Notes: generated from the letters alone by a model not told the origin. DNA of 6,688 nt from Methyloceanibacter sp. (GCA_025449615.1 JANWJA010000022.1:1-6688); one strand, 5' to 3'; counted from the first letter of the stretch, positions 1 through 6,200 are shown. Translations and numbers: made by a program.

Positions 1-260
1 CCCGCCAGCTCACTTATTTCGCCGCGCGTGAGAAGGATGCCGGCCGCCGCTGCGACCTTGAAGCCGGCATGGCGAAGCTGCTTGCCGCGCGTGTCGCCTG
101 GGCGTCAGCGGACAACGCGCTGCAAATTCATGGCGGCAATGGCTTCGCGCTCGAATATCCGATCAGTCGCGTACTCTGCGACGCGCGCATCCTCTCGATC
201 TTCGAGGGCGCCGCCGAGATTCAAGCTCACGTCATCGCGCGGCGGCTGTTGGAAGGCTGA
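1..260 (+). CDS. Acyl-CoA dehydrogenase, C-terminal end only (methylsuccinyl-CoA dehydrogenase-like)
   Basis: This is the last 85 residues of a flavin-dependent acyl-CoA dehydrogenase; the reading frame is open to the left edge (first full codon at base 3) and stops with TGA at 258-260. Visible family hallmarks are the QIHGGNGF segment and the following RVLCDARILSIFEGAAEIQ segment, which sit in the C-terminal helical domain near the FAD and the subunit interface. The family removes two hydrogens from an acyl-CoA and passes electrons to ETF, whose genes lie 2.6 kb downstream. The wording of this tail (ALEYPISRVLCDARIL, then AEIQ and VIARRLL) reminds me of (2S)-methylsuccinyl-CoA dehydrogenase of the ethylmalonyl-CoA pathway rather than of the short-chain or isovaleryl enzymes. 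That subtype call is from memory and tentative, since the catalytic base region lies outside the window. The family call is firm. Confidence 0.9.
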   Translation, partial: RQLTYFAAREKDAGRRCDLEAGMAKLLAARVAWASADNALQIHGGNGFALEYPISRVLCDARILSIFEGAAEIQAHVIARRLLEG

Positions 261-289
261 GGCTGTAGACCTTCATCCAGGATCGACCC

Positions 290-1117
290 ATGACCCAACG
301 CTCGATCCTCATCACTGGTTGCTCATCCGGCATCGGGCTCGCGTCGGCGCGGGAAATGAAGAGGCGCGGTTGGCGGGTGTTCGCCACGGCACGGAAGCCT
401 GAGGATATCGCCCGGCTGCGCGACGAGGAGGGCGTCGAGAGCCTTTATCTCGATTATGCCGAGCCGGGCTCGATCAGAGTCACCGCCGAGCAAGTTCTGG
501 AAGGAACTGACGGCAAACTCGACGCGCTGTTCAATAACGGCGCCTATGGTCAGCCGGGCGCGGTCGAAGATCTCACGCCCGAAGTGTTGCGCGCGCAATT
601 CGAGGTCAATGTGATCGGCTGGCACGATCTCACCGCCCGCATCATTCCGGCGATGCGAAAGGCTGACGAGGGAAGGATCGTATTCTGCTCCTCTATCCTC
701 GGGCTGATCGCGGCCCCTTATCGCGGCGCCTATTGCGCATCGAAATTCGCCATCGAGGCGCTTGCCGATACGCTCCGCGTGGAGCTCGCTCCGTCAGGCA
801 TCAAAGTGATCCTGATCGAGCCCGGCCCGATCGCCACCCGCTTCGTCGAGCATGCGCTCGAGGCGTATCGGCGCAATATCGATCTGGAGAACTCTCACCA
901 TCGCGACATCTATCGGGCGCGGATCGCGCGGATGGAGGAGGGCGGCAAGCAGGGCTTCAAGCTCCGGCCGGAGGCGGTTGCGGCCAAGCTCGCCGCCGCG
1001 CTCGAAAGCCGCAAGCCCAAGCCCCGTTATTATGTCACTCTGCCCACCTACGCTGTGGCGTTCTTGCGCAGGATCTTGCCCGCCCGCGCCTTGGACGAAG
1101 TCGCGATACGGAACTAA
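290..1117 (+). CDS. Classical short-chain dehydrogenase/reductase (SDR), 275 aa
   Basis: This is an NAD(P)-dependent oxidoreductase of the classical SDR fold, presumably cytoplasmic. The nucleotide-binding motif TGCSSGIG is at residues 9-16, the NNGAYG form of the NNAG motif at 82-87, and the catalytic tetrad is N107, S135, Y148 and K152 (YCASK). The EPGPIATRF segment at 178-186 follows the active site. A length of 275 residues is normal. The NNGAYG spelling and the long tail after residue 190 match a bacterial subgroup related to 17-beta-hydroxysteroid and retinol dehydrogenases (PRK05993-like, from memory), whose substrate is generally unassigned. ATG at 290 is chosen because AGGA at 279-282 lies seven bases upstream and the fold begins at once. 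It sits 29 bases after the acyl-CoA dehydrogenase and may be co-transcribed. The substrate cannot be told from the sequence. Confidence 0.93.
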   Translation: MTQRSILITGCSSGIGLASAREMKRRGWRVFATARKPEDIARLRDEEGVESLYLDYAEPGSIRVTAEQVLEGTDGKLDALFNNGAYGQPGAVEDLTPEVLRAQFEVNVIGWHDLTARIIPAMRKADEGRIVFCSSILGLIAAPYRGAYCASKFAIEALADTLRVELAPSGIKVILIEPGPIATRFVEHALEAYRRNIDLENSHHRDIYRARIARMEEGGKQGFKLRPEAVAAKLAAALESRKPKPRYYVTLPTYAVAFLRRILPARALDEVAIRN

Positions 1118-1168
1118 AAAGGCCCGAGAAGGGTTGAAAACCAAGCGGGTGAGGGGGAGAAAACCGCC

Positions 1169-1363
1169 ATGCAGGATATCGTTGGATACGCCGTCCCCAT
1201 AGCGCTTGCGGCAGTCGCGATCGTGCTGCTTTTGGGGCTCTGGAACATGCTCCGGGGCGGCAGTCCAAACTTGAGCCAGACCTTGATGCGCTGGCGCGTC
1301 GTCTTGCAGTTCGTCGCGATCTGCATCGTGATGCTGGCGATCTATCTCTCCGGAAAATACTAG
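1169..1363 (+). CDS. Twin-transmembrane HIG1-domain small protein, 64 aa
   Basis: This is a small inner-membrane protein with two hydrophobic helices, about residues 5-25 and 44-60, joined by a short polar loop. The loop and start of helix 2 hold Q37, R41, R43 and Q47 in the exact spacing Q-x3-R-x-R-x3-Q. That is the HIG1 signature known from mitochondrial Rcf1/HIGD proteins, which bind and tune cytochrome c oxidase. Bacterial relatives are usually annotated only as twin-transmembrane small proteins, so a respiratory role here is inference. A purine-rich ribosome site (GAGGGGGAGA, 1151-1160) lies eight bases before the ATG. The gene follows the SDR by 51 bases, and the next gene begins 83 bases downstream. 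The length is typical for the family, and nothing looks truncated. Confidence 0.85.
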   Translation: MQDIVGYAVPIALAAVAIVLLLGLWNMLRGGSPNLSQTLMRWRVVLQFVAICIVMLAIYLSGKY

Positions 1364-1376
1364 GGGCGCGCCCGGT

Positions 1377-1397
1377 TCACCCGCTTTCTCAGGGTGA
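1377..1397 (+). terminator. Weak stem-loop after the HIG1 gene
   Basis: TCACCC at 1377-1382 can pair with GGGTGA at 1392-1397 across a nine-base loop, 14 bases after the HIG1 stop codon. No T-run follows, so it is at best a weak or factor-assisted terminator. A six-base stem can also arise by chance. Confidence 0.2.
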
Positions 1398-1398
1398 C

Positions 1399-1431
1399 TT
1401 GACCAACCCCAAGGTGTAGCTAGGCTAGCCT
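1399..1431 (+). promoter_or_regulatory. Possible promoter with 10-bp palindrome before the adenosyltransferase
   Basis: TTGACC at 1399-1404 resembles a sigma-70 -35 box. TAGGCT at 1421-1426, 16 bases further on, is a poor -10 match (three of six). Overlapping the -10 is the perfect palindrome AGGCTAGCCT at 1422-1431, which could be an operator half-site or chance. The adenosyltransferase ribosome site (AGAGGGG, 1433-1439) follows at once, so a transcript from here would have a very short leader. No cobalamin riboswitch fits in the 83-base gap. Confidence 0.3.
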
Positions 1432-1446
1432 TAGAGGGGTCCGGTG

Positions 1447-2019
1447 ATGGTTGTCCTCAACAAGATCTACACAAAGACCGGCGATGACGGCACAACGGCG
1501 CTCGGCTCAGGGCGGCGCGTGCCGAAATACGATCTTCGTGTCGAAGCCTATGGCACGCTGGACGAGACCAATGCCGCGATCGGGCTGGCGCGCGTGCACA
1601 CGCGAACCGCCGACGCGGAACTCGACGCCATGCTTGCACGGATTCAGAACGATCTGTTCGACCTCGGCGCCGATCTTTGTTTTCCGGATGAGACCAAGGA
1701 CGCGCGCGGCCGGCTGAACGTCACCGATGCGCAAGTGGCGCGGCTCGAGGGCGAAATCGACGAGCTCAATCGCGATCTGCAGCCGCTACGGTCCTTCGTG
1801 CTTCCCGGCGGCTCGCCGGCAGCAAGCTTCCTGCATCTCGCGCGCACCATCTCGCGCCGCGCCGAGCGGCTGATGGTGGCGCTCGCTTCGCGCGAGAGCG
1901 TGGGCGACGCGGGGTTGCGTTATATCAATCGCGTGTCGGACTTTTTGTTTGTGGCTAGCCGTTATGCCAACGACAAAGGTCGGACCGACGTGTTGTGGGT
2001 CAAGGGTCAGAACCGCTAG
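1447..2019 (+). CDS. pduO: Cob(I)alamin adenosyltransferase, PduO type, 190 aa
   Basis: This enzyme transfers the 5'-deoxyadenosyl group of ATP to cob(I)alamin (or cobyrinic acid diamide), making adenosylcobalamin in the cytoplasm. The N-terminal ATP-binding motif TKTGDDGTT is at residues 9-17 and VEAYGTLDETN at 32-42. QNDLFDLGADL is at 67-77, FVLPGG at 117-122, the arginine-rich ARTISRRAER at 132-141 and INRVSDFLFVASR at 160-172. These are the family's conserved blocks in the usual order, and the length is normal. ATG at 1447 is preferred over GTG at 1444 because AGAGGGG (1433-1439) is then seven bases away rather than four. The likely clients are methylmalonyl-CoA and ethylmalonyl-CoA mutases, which fits the acyl-CoA genes around it, though neither mutase is in the window. 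Some genomes name this family cobO or meaD. Confidence 0.93.
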   Translation: MVVLNKIYTKTGDDGTTALGSGRRVPKYDLRVEAYGTLDETNAAIGLARVHTRTADAELDAMLARIQNDLFDLGADLCFPDETKDARGRLNVTDAQVARLEGEIDELNRDLQPLRSFVLPGGSPAASFLHLARTISRRAERLMVALASRESVGDAGLRYINRVSDFLFVASRYANDKGRTDVLWVKGQNR

Positions 2020-2041
2020 CCGAAGGCGTCCGTGTGTCTCC

Positions 2042-2746
2042 GTGTTCATTCCCCTCCACGACACCAACCCGCTGAAGAGCATCGACCATCAGTACGTCAC
2101 CTTCGCGCTGATTGCTCTCAACGTGGCTGTGTTCGTCATCTTTCAGACCGGCTGGGTGATCCCGCTCGAGAATGAGAACGCGGCGATGTTCGCCGTCATC
2201 CCCGCCGATCTCCTAGGGCCCACGGCGAAGACGGTGATCTCGCCGACCTTCCCCATGCCGGAACGGTTCACTCTGGTCACCTATATGTTTCTGCATGGCG
2301 GCTGGGTCCATCTGATCGGCAACATGCTGTTCCTCTGGGTGTTCGGCGACAATGTCGAGGACGCCATGGGCCATATCCGCTTCATCATGTTCTATTTGAT
2401 GTGCGGGATTTTCGCCGGGCTGGTGCATTCCTGGATGATGCCGAACTCGGACTTGCCGCTGATCGGGGCCTCGGGCGCGGTAGCCGGCATCATCTCTGCC
2501 TATCTCATTCTGCATCCCAAGGTGAAGGTCTGGGTGTTGGCGCTGTGGCGCATCCCGATCAAGCTAAACGCCTCCTGGGCGCTCGGCATCTGGGTCGCGG
2601 CACAGGTGGCCAGCCTGTTTTTCGATTCCGAGGAAAACGTTGCCTGGTGGGCCCATATTGGCGGCTTGGCGGCCGGCGCGGTCCTCATCTTGTTTATGCG
2701 GCGGCGCGGTGTAGTGCTGTTCGACAAGACCCCAGGTGGGGCCTGA
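2042..2746 (+). CDS. Rhomboid family intramembrane serine protease, 234 aa
   Basis: This is a polytopic inner-membrane protease of the rhomboid family, which cuts transmembrane segments of other proteins. The catalytic serine is S144 in GASG (142-145) and its partner histidine is H205 in AHIGG. The H90-x3-N94 motif of helix 2 (HLIGN) lies after HGGW, so all key residues are present. Hydrophobic stretches near 18-36, 78-101, 113-131, 140-158, 180-194 and 205-219 agree with a six-helix core. GTG at 2042 is chosen because the family begins MFIPLHDTNP; ATG at 1949 would overlap the previous gene by 71 bases and add a non-family arginine-rich leader. The nearest ribosome-site match, GAAGG (2022-2026), is 15 bases upstream, which is rather far. 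The gene starts 22 bases after the adenosyltransferase stop and probably shares its transcript. Its substrate is unknown. Confidence 0.9.
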   Translation: MFIPLHDTNPLKSIDHQYVTFALIALNVAVFVIFQTGWVIPLENENAAMFAVIPADLLGPTAKTVISPTFPMPERFTLVTYMFLHGGWVHLIGNMLFLWVFGDNVEDAMGHIRFIMFYLMCGIFAGLVHSWMMPNSDLPLIGASGAVAGIISAYLILHPKVKVWVLALWRIPIKLNASWALGIWVAAQVASLFFDSEENVAWWAHIGGLAAGAVLILFMRRRGVVLFDKTPGGA

Positions 2747-2770
2747 ACTTCCAAAAAAACCCGGAAAGCA

Positions 2771-2805
2771 TTGACTTGTGCACTGCCGGGCAGTACCGTC
2801 CCGGC
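2771..2805 (+). promoter_or_regulatory. Likely sigma-70 promoter of etfBA with inverted repeat over the -10
   Basis: TTGACT at 2771-2776 and TACCGT at 2794-2799 are spaced by 17 bases, as in a housekeeping promoter; the -35 matches five of six and the -10 three of six. The arms GCCGGG (2785-2790) and CCCGGC (2800-2805) are a perfect six-base inverted repeat with a nine-base centre, and that centre contains the -10. This geometry would suit a repressor operator. A start near 2806 would leave a leader of about 65 bases before etfB. This is reading by eye and not proof of transcription. Confidence 0.45.
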
Positions 2806-2872
2806 CATTTCGCAGGTGCGAGATAGAGTGGCTCGGCGGCCAAAATCGTCGAAAGTCGGGGAAGCTGGCCCC

Positions 2873-3622
2873 ATGAAAATCTTGGTTCCCGTCAAGCGGG
2901 TCGTCGACGCCAACGTCAAGGTCCGGGTCAAGCCGGACGGCGGCGGGGTCGATCTCGCCAATGCCAAGATGGCGATGAATCCGTTCGACGAAATCGCCGT
3001 CGAGGAAGCGGTGCGCATCAAGGAACGGGGCGAGGCAACCGAAATCGTCGCCGTCTCGATCGGCAATGCCAAAGCCGCTGATACGCTCCGCACCGCGCTC
3101 GCCATGGGCGCCGACCGCGCCATCCTGGTGAAGACCGAGGCCAACGTCGAACCGCTCGCCGTCGCCAAACTGCTCCAGAAGATCGTCGAGAGCGAGAAGC
3201 CCGAGCTTGTCATCATGGGCAAACAGGCGATCGACGACGATTGTAATCAGACCGGACAAATGCTGGCGGGCCTGCTTGGCTGGCCGCAAGGCACGTTCGC
3301 CTCGAAACTCGAACTGAACGGCACGAAGATCCGCGTGGTGCGTGAAGTGGATGGCGGACTCGAAACCGTCATGCTCACGAAGCCCGCGATCGTGACCACG
3401 GATTTGCGGCTGAACGAGCCGCGCTACGCGTCGCTGCCGAATATCATGAAGGCGAAGAAGAAGCCGATCGATGAGACGACGCCTGAAACACTCGGCGTGG
3501 ACATTGCCCCGAGATTGAAGGTGGTTTCACTCGCCGAACCCAAGACGCGCCAGGCCGGGATTAAAGTCGACAGTGTTGCGGCGCTGGTGGAGAAGCTTAA
3601 GAACGAGGCGGGGGTGCTCTAG
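2873..3622 (+). CDS. etfB: Electron transfer flavoprotein, beta subunit, 249 aa
   Basis: This is the small subunit of the soluble ETF heterodimer. It binds AMP and docks onto acyl-CoA dehydrogenases, and the dimer delivers their electrons to ETF:quinone oxidoreductase. It opens [12 protein letters not shown] as the family does. The ETF-beta signature lies around residues 156-184 ([18 protein letters not shown]). The dehydrogenase-recognition loop [11 protein letters not shown] follows at 187-197, where L188 corresponds by alignment to human Leu195 and K193 and K196 to the lysines methylated in human ETFB. ATG at 2873 is supported by GGGGAAG (2858-2864) eight bases upstream; earlier in-frame starts such as TTG 2771 only add a non-family leader across the promoter. 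The stop codon directly abuts the etfA start. The conserved recognition loop marks it as a conventional beta-oxidation-type ETF, not the nitrogen-fixation FixA branch. Confidence 0.96.
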   Translation: MKILVPVKRVVDANVKVRVKPDGGGVDLANAKMAMNPFDEIAVEEAVRIKERGEATEIVAVSIGNAKAADTLRTALAMGADRAILVKTEANVEPLAVAKLLQKIVESEKPELVIMGKQAIDDDCNQTGQMLAGLLGWPQGTFASKLELNGTKIRVVREVDGGLETVMLTKPAIVTTDLRLNEPRYASLPNIMKAKKKPIDETTPETLGVDIAPRLKVVSLAEPKTRQAGIKVDSVAALVEKLKNEAGVL

Positions 3623-4567
3623 ATGGCCACGCTGCTCCTCGCCGACCACGACAACAAGACGCTCGCACCCTCGACGGGAAAGGCGCTCACGGCAGCGCGT
3701 GAGATCGGCGGCGAGGTCGATATTCTCGTCGCAGGGCAGGGTTGCCGCGCCGTCGCCGAACAGGCAGCCAAACTCGACGGCGTGCGCAAGGTGCTGATCG
3801 CGGATGCGCCCCAGCTCGCACAACTCCTTGCCGAGGAAATCGCGGCTCTGATCGTGCCGCTGATGGCGACTTACGATGCGCTGCTCGCGCCGGCAACGAC
3901 GATGGGCAAGAATGTGCTGCCGCGCGTGGCGGCGCTGCTCGACGTGGCGCAAGTCTCCGATATCATCGCGGTGAAGGCGCCGGATACATTCGAGCGACCG
4001 GTCTATGCCGGGAACGCCATCGAGACGGTGAAGACGACCGACAAGAAGATCGTGGCCACGGTCAGAACCTCGGTATTTGCCGCTGCAAGCGAGGGCGGGA
4101 GGGCGCCGATCGAGGCCATCACGCCGCCGGCGGCGCTCGGGCTGTCCAGCTTCGAGACCAGCGCCATCAGCCAGAGCGAGCGGCCGGAGTTGACGGCCGC
4201 CCGGATCGTGATTTCGGGCGGGCGCGGCATGCAGTCCGGCGACAATTTCAAGAAACTGATCGAGCCGCTCGCGGATCGTCTTGGTGCCGCGGTCGGTGCC
4301 AGCCGCGCCGCGGTCGATGCCGGCTATATGCCGAACGATCACCAGGTCGGCCAGACCGGCAAGGTCGTGGCGCCGGACCTCTATATCGCCATCGGCATTT
4401 CCGGTGCGATCCAGCATCTTGCCGGCATGAAAGATTCCAAAGTGATCGTGGCCATCAACAAGGATGCCGACGCTCCGATTTTCCAAGTCGCCGATTACGG
4501 CCTCGTCGGCGATCTGTTCACAGTCCTGCCCGAGCTCGAGGCCGAGCTGAAAAAGGCGGGGTATTAG
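3623..4567 (+). CDS. etfA: Electron transfer flavoprotein, alpha subunit, 314 aa
   Basis: This is the FAD-binding large subunit of ETF, partner of the gene just before it. Domain I is residues 1-185, ending in the [15 protein letters not shown] junction. The FAD domain then shows GRG at 200-202, S227-R228 of [15 protein letters not shown] at 241-247 and GISGAIQH at 258-265. The LYIAIG to AINKD stretch (253-281) is the ETF-alpha signature. R228, T245 and H265 align by spacing with human alpha R249, T266 and H286, which contact the flavin. The ATG starts on the base after the etfB stop codon, with GAGGCGGGGG (3605-3614) inside the end of etfB as ribosome site. This points to translational coupling and equal amounts of the two subunits. 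The length is normal and no residue is missing. Confidence 0.96.
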   Translation: MATLLLADHDNKTLAPSTGKALTAAREIGGEVDILVAGQGCRAVAEQAAKLDGVRKVLIADAPQLAQLLAEEIAALIVPLMATYDALLAPATTMGKNVLPRVAALLDVAQVSDIIAVKAPDTFERPVYAGNAIETVKTTDKKIVATVRTSVFAAASEGGRAPIEAITPPAALGLSSFETSAISQSERPELTAARIVISGGRGMQSGDNFKKLIEPLADRLGAAVGASRAAVDAGYMPNDHQVGQTGKVVAPDLYIAIGISGAIQHLAGMKDSKVIVAINKDADAPIFQVADYGLVGDLFTVLPELEAELKKAGY

Positions 4568-4584
4568 GGGCGATGTATGCTCAT

Positions 4585-4598
4585 GGAGAGTGACGATG
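4585..4598 (+). promoter_or_regulatory. Strong ribosome site with early in-frame ATG upstream of hbdA
   Basis: GGAGAG at 4585-4590 is the best Shine-Dalgarno match in the gap, and ATG at 4596 follows it by five bases, in frame with hbdA. Starting there would add 22 residues (MDEIVQGG..., ending TSRETNT) before the family-typical N-terminus at 4662. A six-codon frame (MYAHGE) from ATG 4573 ends at TGA 4591-4593, just before this ATG. Either hbdA carries a short extension or the site serves a leader peptide; the sequence alone does not decide. Confidence 0.4.
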
Positions 4599-4661
4599 GA
4601 CGAGATCGTTCAAGGCGGGACATTGCTCGCCGAGCCGAAGACGTCGCGAGAAACTAACACC

Positions 4662-5537
4662 ATGCCCATTCGTAAAATCGGCATCGTGGGCGCAGGGCAA
4701 ATGGGAAGCGGCATCGCCCATGTGGTGGCGCTCTCCGGCTATCAGGCCGTGATCAACGATCTGGAACGTGACCGGTTCGATGCCGCGATCAAGGCCATCG
4801 ACAAGAACCTCGCCCGCCAAGTGGCGTCCGGCAAGATCAACGAAGAGGATCGCAAGCAGACGCTGTCGCGCATCTCGTTCGCCGAAACCTTCTCAGGCTT
4901 CGGCGATGCAGATCTGGTGATCGAGGCGGCGACCGAGGACGAGTCGGTCAAGCGCAAGATCTTCGTCGCGCTGTGTCCCTACCTCAAGCCTGACGCCATC
5001 ATCGCCACCAACACTTCTTCCATCTCGATCACGCGGCTTGCCGCCGGGACCGACCGGCCGGAGCATTTCATCGGCTTGCATTTCATGAACCCGGCACCGG
5101 TGATGGAGCTGGTGGAAATGATTCGCGGCATCGCCACCGACGACGTCACCTTCGCCCGCGCCAAGGAGTTCGTCGAGACGCTGGGCAAGACCACAGCCGT
5201 CTCGGAAGATTTTCCCGCCTTCATGGTCAACCGCATACTACTGCCGATGATCAACGAGGCGGTCTACACGCTCTATGAGGGCGTCGGCTCGGTCGACGCT
5301 ATCGACACCGCGATGCGGCTCGGCGCGCACCACCCGATGGGTCCGCTGCAGCTTGCCGATTTCATCGGGCTCGATACCTGCCTGTCGATCATGCAGGTGC
5401 TGTATGAGGGCCTTGCGGATTCCAAATACCGGCCCTGTCCGCTCTTGGTGAAATATGTCGAGGCGGGCTGGCTCGGGCGCAAGACCAAGCGCGGCTTCTA
5501 CGATTATCGCGGCGAAAAGCCGATGCCGACGCGGTAA
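4662..5537 (+). CDS. hbdA: 3-hydroxybutyryl-CoA dehydrogenase, 291 aa
   Basis: This cytoplasmic enzyme interconverts (S)-3-hydroxybutyryl-CoA and acetoacetyl-CoA with NAD(P). The Rossmann motif GAGQMG is at residues 10-15, and VIEAATED at 86-93 follows in the nucleotide-binding domain. The catalytic residues are S119 (NTSS), H140 (GLHFMNPAP), E152 (ELVE) and N190 (MVNR), with spacings equal to those of the human enzyme. The C-terminal domain ends in the family's GRKTKRGFYDY block at 272-282. ATG at 4662 gives the usual length, with the Rossmann strand starting at residue 4, but its ribosome site is poor (GCGAG near 4645-4649). A better site favours ATG 4596 and a 313-residue product. The gene is 94 bases after etfA and very likely in the same operon. 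In this setting it could serve butyrate and polyhydroxybutyrate turnover or acetyl-CoA assimilation. Confidence 0.93.
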   Translation: MPIRKIGIVGAGQMGSGIAHVVALSGYQAVINDLERDRFDAAIKAIDKNLARQVASGKINEEDRKQTLSRISFAETFSGFGDADLVIEAATEDESVKRKIFVALCPYLKPDAIIATNTSSISITRLAAGTDRPEHFIGLHFMNPAPVMELVEMIRGIATDDVTFARAKEFVETLGKTTAVSEDFPAFMVNRILLPMINEAVYTLYEGVGSVDAIDTAMRLGAHHPMGPLQLADFIGLDTCLSIMQVLYEGLADSKYRPCPLLVKYVEAGWLGRKTKRGFYDYRGEKPMPTR

Positions 5538-5547
5538 CGGCAAAGCA

Positions 5548-5561
5548 GGTCGTAATCGACC
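5548..5561 (+). terminator. Small hairpin after hbdA
   Basis: GGTCG (5548-5552), TAAT and CGACC (5557-5561) form a perfect five-base hairpin 10 bases after the hbdA stop. ACGGC (5537-5541) and GCCGT (5574-5578) could make an outer pairing around it. There is no T-run on either strand. The position, between convergent genes, suits a bidirectional end, but the support is thin. Confidence 0.25.
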
Positions 5562-5619
5562 CAAAAGCTTAACGCCGTAGGTTGATGAATTTGCGTCGAT
5601 TTGGTCCGGCGTGCCAGGA

Positions 5620-5931
5620 TTAGACGTCGAGATCGCCCGGGAAGGTGCCGTCGGGGTGCGGGCACTTCACCTTCAGCACGTACCAGCCGCGATGCGCGGC
5701 TTCCCAGTTTGGCGTCTCGGTCAGCGCCATGCGTGAGCAGACGGTAGGATTAGAGAAATTTGGCACCGGGTTGGGGCCGTCGCTGGCAAGGCGATCGTAC
5801 ATCTGCACCAGTTCGTTGCGGCAAGTGGAATGATCGAGCTTTACCCCGTCGATCGGAAAGCCGTTAACGTCTAGCGGGCCTTGGTTGGCAAGGGCGTGGC
5901 AGACAACGAACATCAACGCGGTCGGGGGCAT
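5620..5931 (-). CDS. Hypothetical four-cysteine protein, 103 aa
   Basis: I do not recognise this family well enough to name it, and no function is claimed. It is the only supported gene on the minus strand and converges on hbdA. Reading from ATG at 5931, it has a short hydrophobic start (ALMFVVCHAL, residues 5-14) without basic residues before it, so it is not a clear signal peptide. Four cysteines at 11, 37, 65 and 90 could form disulfides. The sequence is Pro/Asn-rich in the middle (PNPVPNFSNPTVC, 53-65). Its end, roughly GWYVLKVKCPHPDGTFPGDLDV, is compact and protein-like. AAGGA seven bases before the ATG supports the start. The frame continues upstream without another ATG, GTG or TTG to a stop at 5998-6000, and that part (CPEGLAGAVAKDWT) also reads like protein, so an N-terminal truncation is possible. 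Confidence 0.55.
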   Translation of the reverse strand: MPPTALMFVVCHALANQGPLDVNGFPIDGVKLDHSTCRNELVQMYDRLASDGPNPVPNFSNPTVCSRMALTETPNWEAAHRGWYVLKVKCPHPDGTFPGDLDV

Positions 5932-6200
5932 GGTCCAGTCCTTCGCGACGGCTCCAGCAAGGCCTTCAGGGCAAATTTCCCGGGCGTTGCTTGCAAACTA
6001 TCCCATCATATGGGCGGGGAGGCTAGGGATTGCGAGGCAGCTATTCACCGGAAATGCAACACCGTAGCGCTCCGGCCACAGCCGAGGACGTTGTAGGGCG
6101 CAAGCGCGATTAGGCTTAATATGAGACGGGGATGCGGCGGGGTCACCGTGGCATCTCGATTGCAAATGCCGCCGATAGGAAGCGCGTTTGAGGCTCGCCG
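5932..6200. other. Non-coding stretch between the four-cysteine gene and the RTX gene
   Basis: No convincing gene is visible in these 269 bases, which separate two divergently oriented genes and so should hold both promoters. Visible marks are an inverted repeat, CCCAT-CAT-ATGGG, at 6002-6014, which on the minus strand overlaps a TATGAT box (5 of 6 match to a -10) without a good -35. There is also a TA-rich patch, TTAATAT, at 6116-6122. A 27-codon frame from ATG 6121 ends in TGA at 6202-6204, overlapping the RTX start codon; it has no recognisable content. Confidence 0.4.

Noticed and set aside
1364..1446. Cobalamin riboswitch before the adenosyltransferase
   Set aside because: The gap is only 83 bases, too short for the element, and I see no B12-box-like core.
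1949..2041. Longer rhomboid start at ATG 1949
   Set aside because: It would overlap the adenosyltransferase by 71 bases and add an arginine-rich leader; the family start MFIPLHD is at GTG 2042.
2771..2872. Longer etfB start at TTG 2771
   Set aside because: The extra residues are not family-like and the interval carries a plausible promoter; ATG 2873 has a good ribosome site and the standard N-terminus.
2500..3289. Two long minus-strand frames opposite the rhomboid end and etfB
   Set aside because: Both are shadows of well-supported plus-strand genes and cross the intergenic promoter region, with low-complexity translations.
3527..4486. A 319-codon open frame on the minus strand opposite etfA
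   Set aside because: It lies wholly antisense to etfA, which has every family motif. Its Arg/His/Asp-rich translation is what the complement of high-GC codons gives, and it shows no domain.
3742..4593. A 283-codon plus-strand frame inside etfA
   Set aside because: It is the +2 shift of etfA with an arginine/glycine-rich translation and no family resemblance.
6091..6122. TTGTAG and TAATAT as a promoter for the RTX gene
   Set aside because: The spacer is 20 bases, too long for sigma-70, and the -35 match is poor.
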